Below, piece after piece: positions 1-8,999 of a DNA stretch of 64,000 nt. How positions within the stretch are numbered: position 1 is the first letter of the stretch; every line of letters begins with the position of its first letter. The notes beneath the pieces were generated by a model that did no database searches, was not told the DNA's origin, and saw only the letters and a list, made by a program, of their open reading frames with translations. Origin of the DNA: CAZKVJ01 sp964556225 (GTDB lineage Bacteria; Actinomycetota; Acidimicrobiia; Acidimicrobiales; Ilumatobacteraceae); assembly GCA_964556225.1 (NCBI GenBank), contig CAZKVJ010000009.1, forward strand, positions 62,001 to 126,000, read 5' to 3'. The position numbers and the translations under genes are program-made.

Positions 1-585
1 CGACTGCAGCGAGGCGAGGATCTCCATCACGTTCTCGGCGTTCTTCGAGTCGAGCGCGCCGGTGGGCTCGTCGCCGAGGAGGATCTTCGGCTCGGTCACG
101 AGCGCCCGGGCGAGCGCCACCCGCTGCTGCTCGCCGCCGCTCAGCTCCACCGGGCGGTGGTCGTGGCGGTGGGCCAGCCCCACCCGGTCGAGTGCCGCCA
201 GCGCCCGGTCGCGCCGCTGGCGTGGCCGCAGCCCGCGGTAGAGCAGAGCCGTCTCCACGTTGCCGCGAGCGTCGAGGTGGGGGATGAGGTGGAACTGCTG
301 GAACACGAAGCCGATCTCGCGTCCGCGCACCCGGCTGCGCTCGGCGTCGTTCATCGCCGTCACCTCGTGGCCACCGACGCGGATGGTGCCCGAGGTGGGC
401 GAGTCGAGGCAGCCCAGCAAGCCGAGCATCGTCGACTTGCCGGACCCGGACGGTCCCATGATCGACACGAAGTCGCCGGGCATCACGCGCAGCGACACCT
501 CGCGCAGCGCCGTCACCGTGGCCTCGCCGGTGCCGTAGACGCGCGAGACCCGGTCGAGCTCGAGGAACGGCTCCGGGGCGTTCAC
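1..585 (-). CDS. MacB/LolD-type ABC transporter ATPase (3' end off window)
   Basis: ATP-hydrolysing subunit of a FtsX/MacB-type exporter, acting at the inner face of the membrane. The first 195 codons are present and the C-terminus lies beyond the left edge. Visible motifs are Walker A GPSGSGKST (about residues 44-52), Q-loop FVFQQF (93-98), signature LSGGEQQR (148-155) and Walker B ILLGDEPTGALD (168-179). The GTG start is two bases after the stop of the adaptor gene, so translation is probably coupled. The order lipoprotein, adaptor, ATPase suggests that a FtsX-like permease follows outside the window. The family call is firm. The exported substrate cannot be told from the sequence. Confidence 0.93.
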   Translation of the reverse strand, partial: MNAPEPFLELDRVSRVYGTGEATVTALREVSLRVMPGDFVSIMGPSGSGKSTMLGLLGCLDSPTSGTIRVGGHEVTAMNDAERSRVRGREIGFVFQQFHLIPHLDARGNVETALLYRGLRPRQRRDRALAALDRVGLAHRHDHRPVELSGGEQQRVALARALVTEPKILLGDEPTGALDSKNAENVMEILASLQS

Positions 586-587
586 CG

Positions 588-2756
588 TCAGCCCTCGGCC
601 TCGACCTGCACCTCGGCTTCGGGGTCGATGTCGACCACCACCAGCTCGTCGCCCTTCAGACCATCGACGATCTCCACCCACTCGCCGTCCACCAACCCGA
701 TGGTGACCTTGACCCTGGTGATCCTGCCCTCGTCGTTGATGACCCGGACCTCGTCACCGCCAGCCGCCCGCAGCACCGCGGCGACCGGCACGGCGAGCAC
801 GCCGATGCGCTTGTCGAGGGTGACGTCGATCGTGACGAGCGCGCCGTCCACGGCGTTGAGCTCGCCCTGCACCGCGACGGTGCCCTCGTAGGTCTCCTCG
901 CCGGCCTCGTTCACGGTGGCGGCGTCGTCGAGGGTGGCGATGCTGCCCGGCAGCTCCACGTCGGAGGAGGCCAGGTCGACGAGCACCTCCTGGCCGACCT
1001 CCAGCTCGGCGCGGTCCCCGGCGCTCACCGAGAGGGTGATGGTGAACACCGGCTCGGTGAGGGTGAGCACCGTCGCGCCCTGCAGCACGAACTCGCCCTC
1101 GTCCACATCGACCGTGCCGACCCGCGCCGGCCAGTCCGCCACGACCATGTCGCTCGGCAGGAACAGCACGTCGTCGTCGATGGTGGTGATGGTGACCGAG
1201 ACCTGCGACTGACCGGCCCGCATGATGACCGTGCCGCTCAGCGTCTCGTAGTCGCTGCCGGGCTGGGCGGTCCCGCCGACCTGGTAGTTCACGGACGTGT
1301 CCGTGGTCACCGGCGCGTCGGCGACGATCGTGAACGAGGCGGTGCCGCCCTCGGGGATCGTGCCGCCGCCGCGCAACGTGAGCTCGGGCAGATCGTTCGA
1401 TTCGATCTTCACCGTGGCGGACCACGGGGTGCCGCCCACGTAGCTCGGGTCGCCGGGATCGTCGTCAGGGTTCTCGGTCAGCCACACCGACAGCTGCTCA
1501 TCGCCTTCGACCAGGCCGTCGTTGCGCACCTGCACCTGCAGCGTGGCCGAGGTCTGGCCGGCCGGGATGGTGATCTCCTCGTCGTCGATCTCGACGTAGT
1601 CGGCGCCGTTGATGGTGGACCCGCCGAGGCCGAACGACACGTCGAGGTCCTCGTTGGACTCGACGGTCGAGGTGAACGTGAAGGTGATCGTGCTGCCCTC
1701 CGACGCCACCGCCGTCGACGACTTGAGCGTGATCACCGGGACCAGGTCGTCGCCGTTGGGACGGATGCGGATGCGCACCTCGTTGGTGGGCCCGACGATG
1801 TAGGTGGGGTCGTTGCCGAACTGGTCCGTCAGCGAGACCACGATCTCCTCGCGGTCCTCCCGTACCTGGTCCACGAAGATCGGCACCGTGATGGTGTGGG
1901 TGGTGGCGCCGGCCGGCATCACGAAGCTGTCGTCGATCTCGGCGTAGTCGCCGTCGTCGGGATCGTCGCCGCCGTCGGCATCGCCGCCGATGGTCAAGTC
2001 GACGGTCAGGTCGGCGGCAGGCGCTGGGGAGGCGGTGAAGGTCAGCACCACCTGGCCGCCCTCGTCGACCTCGGTGACGTCGGCGGCCACGGTGATCACC
2101 GGCTTCTCCGGTGCGCCCATCGGCCGGTGGCCCGGGCGGGCGCCGGCACCGCCGGTCAGCGGCGGTGCCGCCGGCTCGATCGTGTACGCGACCGTGTTGG
2201 CCTTGCCCACCTGGTAGCCGGCCTGGTTGGGCGACAGGGCGACGGTGATCGTCTCGCCGGCCTCGGGCGTGGCGCCGGGGTAGCCGTGGTCGATCTGCCA
2301 TGCGGTGAGCGCGCTGCGGGTCTCCTCGGTGAACAGCGAGTCCACCTGCGGGAGCTGGTAGCCGGCCGCGGCCAGGATGCGCTCGAGCTGGGCCACGTCG
2401 GGTCCGTCGGAGCCGACGTCGAGGCTGCGGTAGAACGCGAAGTCACCGGACACGGCGACGGCGGTGCGCCCGTCGAGCGCGAACAGGGTGTCGCCGACCT
2501 CGATGGTGTCGCCGTCCTCGACGCTCAGGCTGCTCACCTTGCCGTCGACAGGCAGGTTGATCTCCTGCACCTCCTCGCGCCGCACGGTGCCGCTGACGGT
2601 GAGCACGTCGTCGAGGTCGCGCCGCTCGACCGGGCGCGGCACGATGAGCAGCTCCTTGCTCTCGGCGTCGTCGGACATCATCTGCCCGGCCACGACGCCG
2701 ACACCGAGCAGCGCCACGACGCCGACCGCCGCCCCCGCGATCACGATCCCCCTCAC
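588..2756 (-). CDS. Membrane-fusion (HlyD/MacA-like) adaptor with three Calx-beta domains
   Basis: Predicted 722-aa periplasmic adaptor of the adjacent ABC exporter. Order of parts: N-terminal membrane anchor (about 3-24), HlyD/biotinyl-like hairpin start (about 45-100), peptidoglycan-binding-like segment (about 112-157), three consecutive Calx-beta-like units (about 219-332, 339-453, 457-530), then the second half of the adaptor barrel (about 545-722). The Calx units show the usual acidic GxDY core, for example NGADYVEIDD, followed by IPAGQ. I chose the GTG at 2756 because AAGGAGG lies six bases upstream; a GTG at 2798 is possible. MacA-like adaptors are normally about 350-450 aa, so the Calx-beta block explains the extra length. 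It probably binds calcium or partner surfaces (inference). Confidence 0.85.
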   Translation of the reverse strand: MRGIVIAGAAVGVVALLGVGVVAGQMMSDDAESKELLIVPRPVERRDLDDVLTVSGTVRREEVQEINLPVDGKVSSLSVEDGDTIEVGDTLFALDGRTAVAVSGDFAFYRSLDVGSDGPDVAQLERILAAAGYQLPQVDSLFTEETRSALTAWQIDHGYPGATPEAGETITVALSPNQAGYQVGKANTVAYTIEPAAPPLTGGAGARPGHRPMGAPEKPVITVAADVTEVDEGGQVVLTFTASPAPAADLTVDLTIGGDADGGDDPDDGDYAEIDDSFVMPAGATTHTITVPIFVDQVREDREEIVVSLTDQFGNDPTYIVGPTNEVRIRIRPNGDDLVPVITLKSSTAVASEGSTITFTFTSTVESNEDLDVSFGLGGSTINGADYVEIDDEEITIPAGQTSATLQVQVRNDGLVEGDEQLSVWLTENPDDDPGDPSYVGGTPWSATVKIESNDLPELTLRGGGTIPEGGTASFTIVADAPVTTDTSVNYQVGGTAQPGSDYETLSGTVIMRAGQSQVSVTITTIDDDVLFLPSDMVVADWPARVGTVDVDEGEFVLQGATVLTLTEPVFTITLSVSAGDRAELEVGQEVLVDLASSDVELPGSIATLDDAATVNEAGEETYEGTVAVQGELNAVDGALVTIDVTLDKRIGVLAVPVAAVLRAAGGDEVRVINDEGRITRVKVTIGLVDGEWVEIVDGLKGDELVVVDIDPEAEVQVEAEG

Positions 2757-2804
2757 GCTCGCCTCCTTCGCCGCCCGGCGTGTCCCGCCGGGCGCCACCC
2801 GCCG

Positions 2805-3482
2805 TCAGCCATCGAGGTTCTGCTCCGACAGGCACTGGTTGATGTCGCGCTCGTCGAGGACGCCCTCGGCGTTGTGGAACTCGGTCGGCTCCAGCAGGCC
2901 GATCGGGCTCGTCGCCGTCTCGACGGTCCACCCCTTGTCCTCCAGGCACTCGCGCAGGACGATGAACACCTCGTTGCGCTGCTCGACCTGTTCCGGGGTC
3001 AGGTTCTCACGGGTAGCCCGCACCTCTTCCAGGACGGCGACGATGTCGGAGCGGGCTGCACACGTGGTGACGGCCTCGCGGTAGGCGGAGTCCTGGTACG
3101 CCGGGTTGTTCGGGTTGGTGAGGTCGCCCTCGATCCCGTAGCCCTTGTCGCTGAGGCAGTCGCGGAAGTTGCCGAACGCCTCGAACAGGCGCACCTCGGG
3201 CGGCCGGTCGTCCTCGTTGAGTGGGATGGTGTCGCCGGCGGCACCGTCGGCTGGGGGTGCGCCGGCCGCCGCCTCGCCCGCCGGCCCGCCGGGTGCGACC
3301 GTGGTGATCACGAGGTCTCGGCGCCGCTCGGCGACCTCGGAGGGGTCCATGACCTGCACGTCATCGGCACCGCGCACGACCGTCGTGGCGGGTGCCTCGG
3401 CGCAGGCGACGACCATCACCGACAGGGCGGCGATCCCCGCCGAGCGCGACCATCGAGGCAAGCGCACCGGGACGCGGCTCAC
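2805..3482 (-). CDS. Predicted lipoprotein upstream of the exporter genes
   Basis: Predicted 225-aa secreted lipoprotein. The N-terminus has arginines, a short hydrophobic stretch and a lipobox-like VVAC with Cys27 as the lipid-attachment site. The mature part is acidic and soluble with four more cysteines (in DCLSDKGYG, TTCAARS, ECLEDKGW and QCLSEQN), which suggests two disulphides; the DCLSDKGYG and ECLEDKGW segments look like an internal duplication. The GTG at 3482 was chosen because it gives a normal signal peptide; longer in-frame starts overlap the upstream gene. It lies about 50 bases before the adaptor gene on the same strand, so it is probably an accessory of that exporter. I do not recognise a named family. 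Confidence 0.75.
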   Translation of the reverse strand: MSRVPVRLPRWSRSAGIAALSVMVVACAEAPATTVVRGADDVQVMDPSEVAERRRDLVITTVAPGGPAGEAAAGAPPADGAAGDTIPLNEDDRPPEVRLFEAFGNFRDCLSDKGYGIEGDLTNPNNPAYQDSAYREAVTTCAARSDIVAVLEEVRATRENLTPEQVEQRNEVFIVLRECLEDKGWTVETATSPIGLLEPTEFHNAEGVLDERDINQCLSEQNLDG

Positions 3483-3550
3483 GGGGCGGACACTACTGCC
3501 GCCCCGCGCCGCGCCTTCTGTCGGGCGGCCCGTGAGCCCCCGCCGGGGGA

Positions 3551-3943
3551 TCAGCCCATCGAGGTGGTCTTGGTGGGCAGCACCTTCACGATCACCCGGT
3601 GGTCCCCGGGCTGGTGCCACGGGTACTGCGGCTGGTCGATGTACTTCTGGGCCATCGAGTCGATGAACGCGTTGGCCTCGTCATCGACGATCTCGACGAC
3701 GCTGCCGCGAATCTCGAGGTAGCGGTAGGGGTTGTCGACGTCGACGATGGACAGGGCGACGTGCGGGTCGGCCTTCAGGTTTCGGTACTTCTGGCGGCCG
3801 GTGGTCTGGCTGAACAGCACGTGCGTGCCATCCCAGCCGAACCACACCGGGTTGTTCTGGGGGGCGCCGTCGGGGCCGATGGTGGCCACGTGGGCCAGGG
3901 CCTTGGAGTCGAGCAGGTCCTTGTGGGAGGCGGGGATGATCAT
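3551..3943 (-). CDS. PPOX-class F420-dependent oxidoreductase
   Basis: A 130-aa single-domain split-barrel protein of the pyridoxamine-5'-phosphate-oxidase-like superfamily, of the type that uses deazaflavin F420. Features typical of the family are the start IPASHKDLLDSKALAHVAT, the PVWFGWDGTHVLFSQTTGRQK strand pair (split here as PVWFGWDG and LFSQTTGRQKYRNL) and the IRGSVVEI strand. The ATG at 3943 fits the family's usual length; a longer frame reaches 4003. F420 enzymes of this kind reduce small aromatic or quinone-like substrates, but the substrate here is unknown. It stands alone between the lipoprotein gene and a Cys-rich gene on the same strand. The family call is solid and cofactor preference is inferred. 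Confidence 0.88.
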   Translation of the reverse strand: MIIPASHKDLLDSKALAHVATIGPDGAPQNNPVWFGWDGTHVLFSQTTGRQKYRNLKADPHVALSIVDVDNPYRYLEIRGSVVEIVDDEANAFIDSMAQKYIDQPQYPWHQPGDHRVIVKVLPTKTTSMG

Positions 3944-3972
3944 GACCGCTCCAACGTTGCTTGCGGGGGCAA

Positions 3973-4530
3973 CTATTCCCGGATCGACGCAAACTCGGCC
4001 CACAGCTCGTCGATGGCGCCCTGCTTCGTGAGCCCGGCGGCTCGGGCGGCGGCGAGGTAGGTGGTGACCGGGACGCCGGGCGGCCCGAGCAGGCCCAGCC
4101 GGTCCAGCAGGTCGTGCGTGCGCCGTCGGGCCCAGGTGTCGAGCCGATCGATCCGGTCGAACAGACCGCGAGCCGCGTCGACGAAGACGTCGAGCTCGAC
4201 GCTGTCGGGATCGGTGTCACCAGCCAGCTCCACCCGGTTCATCATCGAGTGCCGGCCGATCGGGACCACGCACAGCCCGGCCGCCTCGTTGCGCTCCGTG
4301 ACGTGGGGCAGGCAGTTGGCGCAGAACCACACCGACCACCTCGAGCCCGAGCGCAGCACGGCGAGGGTGCAGCACTGGCACATCTGCACGTTGCGCACCA
4401 GGTCGCCGAACCGGGGGTGGCGCTCGCCGCGTGCCTCCCAGGCCGCCAGGTCGCACCGGCACGGGTTCATCCACCCGTCGAGCTCGCCCCGCAGGTCGAA
4501 GCAGGTGGTGCAGATCTCCAGCTCGGGCAT
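3973..4530 (-). CDS. Cys-rich hypothetical protein (metal-knuckle-like)
   Basis: A 185-aa soluble protein that I do not recognise. The N-terminal half carries cysteine pairs: C7/C10, C24/C26, C51/C53/C54 and C70/C73 with a following His76. This pattern suggests two zinc- or iron-binding knuckles, while the C-terminal half is an acidic-helical region without cysteines. The ATG start at 4530 has AAGGAGG five bases upstream. Its promoter region faces the forward ADP-ribosylglycohydrolase gene that starts at 4632, so the two may share control (inference). No catalytic motif is visible. Confidence 0.7.
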   Translation of the reverse strand: MPELEICTTCFDLRGELDGWMNPCRCDLAAWEARGERHPRFGDLVRNVQMCQCCTLAVLRSGSRWSVWFCANCLPHVTERNEAAGLCVVPIGRHSMMNRVELAGDTDPDSVELDVFVDAARGLFDRIDRLDTWARRRTHDLLDRLGLLGPPGVPVTTYLAAARAAGLTKQGAIDELWAEFASIRE

Positions 4531-4631
4531 GGAGGCCTCCTTGGCCGCCGGTGACGCTACCGGTGCCGGGACCGGCGGACGGGGGGCACCTCGAGACACC
4601 CCTTTGCCACCATGGGGGACGGGAGGAGCTG

Positions 4632-6122
4632 ATGACCATGTTGAGCGGCGATCTGTCCAACACCCGGTGGCGGGGGCAGCTCTCCACCGCCTCGGTGGAC
4701 CCGCAGGTCCGCCCGGACGACCCGGTGCAGCTGCACCGCGCCTGTGGAGCGTTCCTCGGCTCGGCCGCCGGCGACGCCCTCGGCGCCCCGTTCGAGTTCG
4801 GCCAGCCGGGCGCCTACCGCAGCCGGTTCCCCGAGCCGGTGCTCGGCGGCATCGGCGAGATGGTGGGTGGGGGCCGGTTCGCATGGGCCCCCGGCCAGTT
4901 CACGGACGACACCGAGATGGCCGTGGTCGTGGCCGAGTCGCTGCTCGCCTGCCACGGTCTGGTCGACACCGACCAGCTGCGCCGGTTCCGGGTGTGGGGC
5001 GCGAGTGCCAGCGACGTGGGGGGCCTCACCCGAGAGGTGCTCGACTCGCCGTTGCTCGGCAGCGATGCCGCGGTCCGGGCCTTCGAGGGGCGCGACGGCC
5101 GGAATGCGGCTGGCAACGGCTCGCTGATGCGGGCGGCGGCGGGTGCCGTGTTCTTCGCGCCGCTCGGCCGCGAGCAGACGATGGCCGCCGGACAGCTGCT
5201 GTCGGCGGTCACCCACTACGACCCGCTGGCCCAATGGGCGGTGGCGCTCCAGCACGAGCTCGTCCGCCTGGCCATCGCCGGAGCCGACCCGCTCGCGCAC
5301 CTTCCGCAGCTGCTGGAGTCCCTGCCCGACGACGTGCGGGCCGTCTACGCCCCGCTGCTCGATCCGGCCTGGTCGCCCGAGCAGCCGGGTCCGCAGAACG
5401 GCACGGCCATGGGCGCGCTCGCCCAGGCCGTCTGGGCGGTCCGCCACCACCACTCGTTCGAGGATGCCGTCACCGCGGTCGTCGACCTCGGCAACGACAC
5501 CGATTCCGTCGGTGCGGTCACCGGCACGCTGGCTGGCGCCATCCACGGTCTCGGCGCGATCCCGTCGCGCTGGCTCACCTACGTCCACGGCTACGTCACC
5601 GGGCCCGACGGTGTCCGCCGCCGCTACGACCACCTCGACCTGCAGGGCCTCGCCCGCCGGCTGTTCGGCCTCGAGGCGCACCAAGGCCCCGACGACGAAC
5701 CACCGGCCGGCCCGGTCGAGGTCGCGCCCGGGGTGCACGCCGCCAACCGCTCCGGCGTCCGCCGTGCCGGCGACGGCTGGGCGGTCGTGTCGCTGTGCCG
5801 CATCGACGACGCCATGCGCGTGCCGGTCCGGCGCGAGGTGTACCTCGTGGACCGCGACCACCCCGAGAACCCGGCGCTCGCGCAGGTGCTCGACGATGCG
5901 CTCGCGTCGATCGCCGCCTTTCGAGCCGAAGGCCGGGACGTGCTCGTGCACTGCCACGGTGGCCGGTCGCGCACGGCGTTCGTGCTCGCCGCCTGGCTGA
6001 TGCGCAGTGAGGGGCTGTCGAAGGCCGAGGCGTGGGATCGGCTCGTCGAGCGGTGGCCCCTCGCCGTCGACTGGACGCCCTCGTTCGCCGAGATGCTCGA
6101 GCGCCTCGACGAGCAGAGGTGA
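4632..6122 (+). CDS. ADP-ribosylglycohydrolase fused to tyrosine-phosphatase-like domain
   Basis: A 496-aa two-domain enzyme. Residues about 35-345 form an ADP-ribosylglycohydrolase (DraG/ARH) fold with intact dinuclear-metal motifs: FTDDTEM (90-96), GNGSLMR (161-167) and GNDTDSVGA (287-295). It should remove ADP-ribose from a modified target. Residues about 365-496 form a dual-specificity/tyrosine-phosphatase-like domain with the P-loop HCHGGRSRT, where Cys441 is the nucleophile and Arg447 the phosphate ligand. The ATG at 4632 follows GGGAGGAG. The gene converges on the HNH nuclease gene and lies next to a second, degraded DraG protein and an NrtR regulator, so it is probably part of an ADP-ribose/NAD-linked pathway or conflict system. 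Domain calls are firm; the substrate is unknown. Confidence 0.9.
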   Translation: MTMLSGDLSNTRWRGQLSTASVDPQVRPDDPVQLHRACGAFLGSAAGDALGAPFEFGQPGAYRSRFPEPVLGGIGEMVGGGRFAWAPGQFTDDTEMAVVVAESLLACHGLVDTDQLRRFRVWGASASDVGGLTREVLDSPLLGSDAAVRAFEGRDGRNAAGNGSLMRAAAGAVFFAPLGREQTMAAGQLLSAVTHYDPLAQWAVALQHELVRLAIAGADPLAHLPQLLESLPDDVRAVYAPLLDPAWSPEQPGPQNGTAMGALAQAVWAVRHHHSFEDAVTAVVDLGNDTDSVGAVTGTLAGAIHGLGAIPSRWLTYVHGYVTGPDGVRRRYDHLDLQGLARRLFGLEAHQGPDDEPPAGPVEVAPGVHAANRSGVRRAGDGWAVVSLCRIDDAMRVPVRREVYLVDRDHPENPALAQVLDDALASIAAFRAEGRDVLVHCHGGRSRTAFVLAAWLMRSEGLSKAEAWDRLVERWPLAVDWTPSFAEMLERLDEQR

Positions 6123-6153
6123 GCACGGGCGCGCGGGCCCTGCTCGGCGCTGC

Positions 6154-7245
6154 TCAGACCACGAGCACGGCGGTGAGCCGTTCGTCCGCAGCGACGAACT
6201 CAGCTCCGTGGTGCCAGAGCGGCGTGCCGGCGGGGAGGTGCGTGTAGGTGCTGCGAACGAGCGCGGCACTGCGAACCGAGTCGCTGTCCCAGCGCGAGTC
6301 CACGGCGAGGCCGGCCAGGTCGTCACGCTGTTCACTCAGTCGCACCATCCAGTGCTGGAGATGCTCCGGCGCGACGAGGTGGTCTCGCTTCGAGCTGTTG
6401 CAGGAGCGGTCGGCGAGCACCAGGTTCTCGATGGCATCGTTCGGCCACCGCGACCACGCCAGGAAGTGATCCACCTCGGCGCTGGCGTCGAGGCGGTCGC
6501 CGCAGTAGAAGCACCGTCCTGCTTGCAGCTCTCGCAGGCCCGACCGCATGCCGGCGGGGAACGACGCTCGGTCGGCGCCGAAGAGGTGCGCATGGAGGCG
6601 GTCGTCCTCGGTGGCGACACCGCTCCACCGCGCGACGTCGCGCGTCCAGTGCAGCTCCACGAGTGGGCGCAGGAGCGGGCCGAGCACGATGAGGCGATCC
6701 GCTACCCCGGGCAAGAGTCGAAGGCGGTCCCGTCCCTCGCGTCGCAGCACTCGAACCGACGCGCCCTCACTCCAGTCGACCTCGTAGAGGAATGGCACCA
6801 GTCGTGATCCGACGGTCTGCAGCAGTGGGATGGGATAGCGGACGAACGTGTCCTCGACGGCGTCGACCGCAGCGGCGTAGTCGGTGGGGAGACGGCGAGC
6901 CACCTCGCGGACGCTCCGGCAGCCGGCGGCCTCGCCTGCGACCCGGAGCCGGAGCACGGCGCGAAGTGGCGTTGCCGTCTTCATCGTGATCTGGCGAAGC
7001 TCGCGTGGGATCCCGTCGCTGGCCGCGTACTCGCGGCTCTGCGGGTAGTAGATCTCGACGACCCGCTCGGCGATCTCGCGAGTCGGGAGCTCGGTGGCTC
7101 CGGGTTGCACCGCACTGCAGTCGAGCAGCGCCAGCAGGAGTGCCAGCTTGTAGGTCGCTGTGCGCCGGCCCTCGTCGATGACCTGGAGCAGACGCTCGAG
7201 CAGCAGGTCGCTCGCGGGTGGCGTCGGGTGGCGGACGTCGACCAC
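6154..7245 (-). CDS. HNH endonuclease
   Basis: A predicted 363-aa nuclease. The N-terminal two thirds is helical (for example TYKLALLLALLD) without a motif I know. The C-terminal part is an HNH domain with a zinc knuckle CFYC (245-248), the catalytic VDH (258-260), WPNDAIENLVLAD and a final CN...K. The HNH motif appears complete, so the nuclease is probably active. The start is uncertain: GTG at 7245 or GTG at 7275, neither with a clear ribosome site. The gene lies 59 bases after the DraG-like/vWA gene on the same strand, suggesting one transcript and one functional system. Such HNH proteins occur in restriction and defence settings; the target is not readable here. Confidence 0.85.
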   Translation of the reverse strand: MVDVRHPTPPASDLLLERLLQVIDEGRRTATYKLALLLALLDCSAVQPGATELPTREIAERVVEIYYPQSREYAASDGIPRELRQITMKTATPLRAVLRLRVAGEAAGCRSVREVARRLPTDYAAAVDAVEDTFVRYPIPLLQTVGSRLVPFLYEVDWSEGASVRVLRREGRDRLRLLPGVADRLIVLGPLLRPLVELHWTRDVARWSGVATEDDRLHAHLFGADRASFPAGMRSGLRELQAGRCFYCGDRLDASAEVDHFLAWSRWPNDAIENLVLADRSCNSSKRDHLVAPEHLQHWMVRLSEQRDDLAGLAVDSRWDSDSVRSAALVRSTYTHLPAGTPLWHHGAEFVAADERLTAVLVV

Positions 7246-7304
7246 GCCGGCGACGGTAGACGCGCGTGCGGCCACGACGAGGGCTGGGCCGAACGACCTG
7301 CTCG

Positions 7305-8981
7305 TCAGCTCGTGTCGCCCTGCCGTCGCGGTGAGCGCTTGCGCATCTCGTCCTCGGCCTCCTTCACGTCGCCCCAGAACCGCTGGGCGTCGAGGCCGCG
7401 CGCATGGCGGCTCTTGCCCCGCCACTCCCGCGTGGCTCGGCTGAGCCCCAGATACGCAGCGTCGACGCCGGTGGCATCGGCCCCGAAGTTGGAGACGTTG
7501 CCGGCGGCGAGGCCGATGGCGCGCCCGGCGGCGTAGCTGTCCTGGTTCGCTCCGAGGAACACGAACGTCCACCCTCGCTGCTGGAGCCGGGCGATACGAT
7601 CGAACACCGCCACTCGGCTCCACGTCCGGCTGGCGTTCTCCTCGCCGTCGGTGAAGATGACGACGAGCTGGTCGGCATCGGGGCCACCGGCCCGCTCGGC
7701 CCGGTCGAGCAGCAGTGCGACCGCGTCGAACAGCGGCGTGTTGCCGCGGGGCCTGAACCGGCCGGCGATGGACCGCACCCGGTCGAGCGGTGCCGCGTCG
7801 ACGAGCACCTCGTGGGGGTCCTGGCCGTCGAACTGGACGAGGGTGAGCCGGGCGTCGCCGGCCCCGGCGCGCTGGTCGGCGATGAACGAGTCGAACCCAC
7901 CGACGACGTCGTCGGCGATCGACGCCATCGATCCTGAACGGTCGAGCAGGAACCAGATGCTCGCCACACCCGGGTCGGTGCTCGGCGTGCGCGGTGCGGG
8001 CACCGGACCGGCGGCGGCCCGACGAAGCTCGTCGCCGAGCTCGACCCGCTCGGTCCAGTGCCGGGGGAGGGCGTCGAGGCCGAGGGCCGCACCGACCAGG
8101 CCGCCGGCGACAGCCACGGCGCTGCGCCCGACGGACGGCTCCGCCGCGAGCTCGGCGAGCGCCGTCACCGGGTCGGGTTGCAGGAGCGCCCACACCGTAG
8201 CGCCGAGCGTGCTCGGCGCGGTGGCGTCGACCCACAGCTCGGCGGGCCGCCGGGCCGAGTGGGCCGTGGCGACCACGTCGGGGACCAGCGCGCCCACCCG
8301 TTCCTCCGTGCGCCCCAGCTCGTCCAGCACTGCCTCCGCGCAGTCGGCGGGGCCGGCGTTGCCCGGCCGGCTGATGAGTGCTGTGACCAGTGCCGCGGTG
8401 ATGGCGGCGCACCCGGTGGCGACCGGGTGGGCGTGGGTCGTGGCGGCGTCGAGCTGCGCGGCGAGCACACCGCGCGCTGGATCGTCGGCGAACATCGCTC
8501 CGACCGCGATCGCGCGGGGCAGCACGGCGTTGCCGTACGACGGCCCGGCCGCCTCGAACCACACCGCACCGCCACGGCGGGCCGCGGCCATGACCACGAT
8601 GGCGCGCCCGGGGGAGCGGAGCCGCTCCACGTCGCCGGTGACCCGGTCGCTGACCTCTGCTGCCGCGTGCCACGAGCGCCCGGCCCAGGCCTCGGCGGTG
8701 ATGAGCGCCGTCTGCGCCGGGGCCCCGGCAGCACCGACCCGTGGCGTGAGGGCCAGCCGCCGCAGCGCCCGAGGCGCGAGCCGCCCAGCGCCGCCCGCCC
8801 GAGCCGCGGCGCTGGCCAGCGAGCGACCCACCGCCACGCCGACCAGCGCACCCGCCACCCGGTCTGCGATCGGCGCATCGCCCGACGTCACCACGTCGAC
8901 GGGGACGATGAGCCCTCGCCGTTCGAGGCTCATCACCGCCACCGGACCCAGCGCCGCCTCCACCTCTGCCAGTCGATCCAT
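7305..8981 (-). CDS. Degraded ADP-ribosylglycohydrolase fused to vWA domain
   Basis: A 558-aa protein. Residues about 38-310 resemble the DraG fold: DRVAGALVGVAVG at the start, GNAVLPRAIAVG in place of the GNGSLMR loop, and AVAGGLVGAALGLDALPRHW at the end. The metal-binding aspartates are missing: TDDT is replaced by PAQT (89-92) and the NDTDS motif by VGRSA. It is therefore predicted not to hydrolyse ADP-ribose bonds but may still bind the ligand. Residues about 340-535 form a von Willebrand A domain with an intact MIDAS: DRSGSM (347-352), GNTPLF (413-418) and TDGEEN (444-449). The ATG at 8981 was preferred over GTG 8984 because GGAGG is seven bases upstream. It is divergent from nrtR. Confidence 0.86.
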   Translation of the reverse strand: MDRLAEVEAALGPVAVMSLERRGLIVPVDVVTSGDAPIADRVAGALVGVAVGRSLASAAARAGGAGRLAPRALRRLALTPRVGAAGAPAQTALITAEAWAGRSWHAAAEVSDRVTGDVERLRSPGRAIVVMAAARRGGAVWFEAAGPSYGNAVLPRAIAVGAMFADDPARGVLAAQLDAATTHAHPVATGCAAITAALVTALISRPGNAGPADCAEAVLDELGRTEERVGALVPDVVATAHSARRPAELWVDATAPSTLGATVWALLQPDPVTALAELAAEPSVGRSAVAVAGGLVGAALGLDALPRHWTERVELGDELRRAAAGPVPAPRTPSTDPGVASIWFLLDRSGSMASIADDVVGGFDSFIADQRAGAGDARLTLVQFDGQDPHEVLVDAAPLDRVRSIAGRFRPRGNTPLFDAVALLLDRAERAGGPDADQLVVIFTDGEENASRTWSRVAVFDRIARLQQRGWTFVFLGANQDSYAAGRAIGLAAGNVSNFGADATGVDAAYLGLSRATREWRGKSRHARGLDAQRFWGDVKEAEDEMRKRSPRRQGDTS

Positions 8982-8999
8982 CACGCCACCTCCATTTCA

